64,000 nucleotides of DNA, taken from contig NZ_CP059165.1 in the NCBI RefSeq assembly GCF_013466425.1, forward strand, positions 3,348,001-3,412,000, given 5' to 3'. This DNA is from Mycobacterium vicinigordonae (GTDB taxonomy: Bacteria; Actinomycetota; Actinomycetes; Mycobacteriales; Mycobacteriaceae). Below are positions 62,863-64,000 of the stretch, piece after piece (position 1 is the first letter of the stretch; each line of letters opens with the position of its first letter). The position numbers were made by a program, and so were the translations under genes. A model generated the notes under the pieces. The model ran no database searches, was not told where the DNA came from, and saw nothing but the letters and a program-made list of their open reading frames with translations.

Positions 62863-64000
62863 CTACGGCAGCACGATTCCGGTGGCCTGCCCGAGAATGA
62901 TCTGCTGGCCGCCCGGCGGTACGTAGTTGCGGAACGTGCCGTACACGCCGTATATCGGGTTCTCCGGGCTGGCGCCGGCGTAGATGTCGTTGATCCAGCC
63001 GGACGCCAATGTGTAGACGGCGGCGGTGTTGCCGGGCGGGGAAAACCCGGTGAGCAGCTGCGCAGCGAAGTCGACGACCGGATTTCCGCCCAGCATCGAG
63101 TCAACATGCGAGCCATTGACGAGGGTCACCCCGACGAACTGGCCGGGGTTCATACTGACGAGTTGATTCGTCGTGGCGCCGAAGGCATTCCACGGCTGCG
63201 GTGGTGCCGCCACCACGTAGACGGGAACCTGCGCGGCCTTGAGGCTGGCCACGGCTGCACCGAACGCGCCGGCGTCGTTGGCGACCCCATCGAACATCAC
63301 CACGCCGCGAAGGTGACTGCTGGCGATATTGCCCCCGAGGTCCGCAAGGTAGTCGCCAGCGGCGATAGTGGCCAGGCCACCGCCCGCGGAGTGCCCGGAC
63401 AGGATGAAGTCCTGCGGCAGTACGCCCTGATAGCCGGCCTGGCTCGCGCTGATGTTCAGCGCCGTCTGGTTGCCCAGGAACAACGACGCCACGCCCTGCT
63501 GCATCTGCGGGCTATTGAGCCAAAGACCTAACGGCAACGGAATCGACGGGATGGTGGGAACGACTACGACGCTGTTGGTCTGTTGGGCCAGTTGCATCGC
63601 CAGCGGTTGGTAGAACCAACCGATTGCACCGAAGCCGTGCTGCAGATAGACCACGCCGTTGGCGTGCACCGTTCCATCGGCCTGCGTCGGGAAGTACCAA
63701 AGGGTGGGTGCGGGGTAGGTGATGGAAGGGATCGGAATACCGAGGAAGGACTGTGGTGGAAGGGTGATGGGCAGGAAAGAGAACCCGACCCGCACACCGG
63801 TCACCGTGTTTGTGGCCGGAGCCGAAAGCACACTACTTGCGGTGTTGACCACGGTCCCGCCGGTGGGGGCGGGAATGCTGCCCGCCCCGCCGCCGGCATT
63901 GCCGGAGGCGAACAACTGGTGCCCGATCGACCTCTCGAATGGCGAGAAAAACCCCAGACTCTCAGCTTGTTCCAGGAGTCCCCGCAGCGGCTGTTCCAGG
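62863..64000 (-). CDS. Secreted alpha/beta hydrolase, PE-type linker, N-terminus outside window
   Basis: An open frame runs from the stop at 62863 through the right edge (at least 378 residues). The hydrolase part has YLQHGFGAIGWFY (oxyanion HG), the nucleophile in LSGHSAGGGLATIAAGDYLADLGG and a late histidine in VNGSHVDSMLGG. The N-terminal segment (LEQPLRGLLEQAESLGFFSP, then NAGGGAGSIPAP) resembles the linker of PE-family proteins. It is probably an exported lipase/esterase. It is convergent with mce3F, 14 bp apart. Confidence 0.75.
   Translation of the reverse strand, partial: LEQPLRGLLEQAESLGFFSPFERSIGHQLFASGNAGGGAGSIPAPTGGTVVNTASSVLSAPATNTVTGVRVGFSFLPITLPPQSFLGIPIPSITYPAPTLWYFPTQADGTVHANGVVYLQHGFGAIGWFYQPLAMQLAQQTNSVVVVPTIPSIPLPLGLWLNSPQMQQGVASLFLGNQTALNISASQAGYQGVLPQDFILSGHSAGGGLATIAAGDYLADLGGNIASSHLRGVVMFDGVANDAGAFGAAVASLKAAQVPVYVVAAPPQPWNAFGATTNQLVSMNPGQFVGVTLVNGSHVDSMLGGNPVVDFAAQLLTGFSPPGNTAAVYTLASGWINDIYAGASPENPIYGVYGTFRNYVPPGGQQIILGQATGIVLP

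Overview
The window is chromosomal DNA of a slow-growing, non-tuberculous Mycobacterium. GC is high throughout, GTG starts are common, and there is a PPE-MPTR gene, a complete mce operon, FadD/FadE/EchA enzymes, a mycobacterial mel2 locus and a double-TetR regulator of Mce3R type. Gene order follows the M. tuberculosis H37Rv segment Rv1896c to Rv1971 (recalled, not searched), with several blocks missing or replaced. No tRNA, rRNA, insertion sequence, CRISPR array or prophage was seen.

Left part (1-16,932): a cut-off SAM methyltransferase, dtd, a thiamine-binding protein, a collagen-like Gly-X-Pro protein behind a 10-codon leader ORF, cinA, nanT, a frameshifted amidohydrolase, small membrane, STAS and secreted proteins, an acyl-CoA ligase operon, and a TetR/FAD-oxidoreductase pair sharing a twin palindromic operator. 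A fadB5-like reductase, a PucR-type regulator and an MBL hydrolase follow. The katG-furA pair expected near here is absent.

Middle part (17,082-40,300): an unbroken long isocitrate lyase, a strong bidirectional hairpin, and an orphan PPE-MPTR protein with perfect 75-bp and near-perfect 78-bp tandem repeats. Then come a mycothiol-type enzyme, a glycine-rich lipoprotein, a 55-bp VNTR, a luciferase-like monooxygenase, an ABC-F ATPase, lipD, fadD31, two DJ-1-type genes (one fused to AraC), tpx, a 47-residue lipoprotein missing from ordinary ORF calls, and the fadE18-fadE17-echA13 operon.

Right part (40,301-64,000): the mel2 locus, in which the first gene is frameshifted, the flavin reductase is reduced to a 50-codon remnant and RibA1 has lost catalytic motifs. 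A membrane diguanylate cyclase and mce3R follow. Between mce3R and yrbE3A lies a GAF-LuxR regulator divergent from a P450/SnoaL-like/ferredoxin operon. The mce3 operon (yrbE3A-B, mce3A-F) is intact, and a truncated PE-type alpha/beta hydrolase ends the window.

The best candidate for something undescribed is regulatory. A 49-bp composite element is shared, ungapped at 33 of 49 positions, between the echA13/mel2 divergent promoter (40405-40453) and the yrbE3A upstream region (53559-53607). Its 16-bp core (ACTNNCAARATACWTC) also occurs upstream of mce3R (50148-50163). These are the three transcription units that Mce3R controls in M. tuberculosis, so the element is a likely Mce3R operator tying mce3 lipid import to the FadE/EchA/mel2 enzymes.
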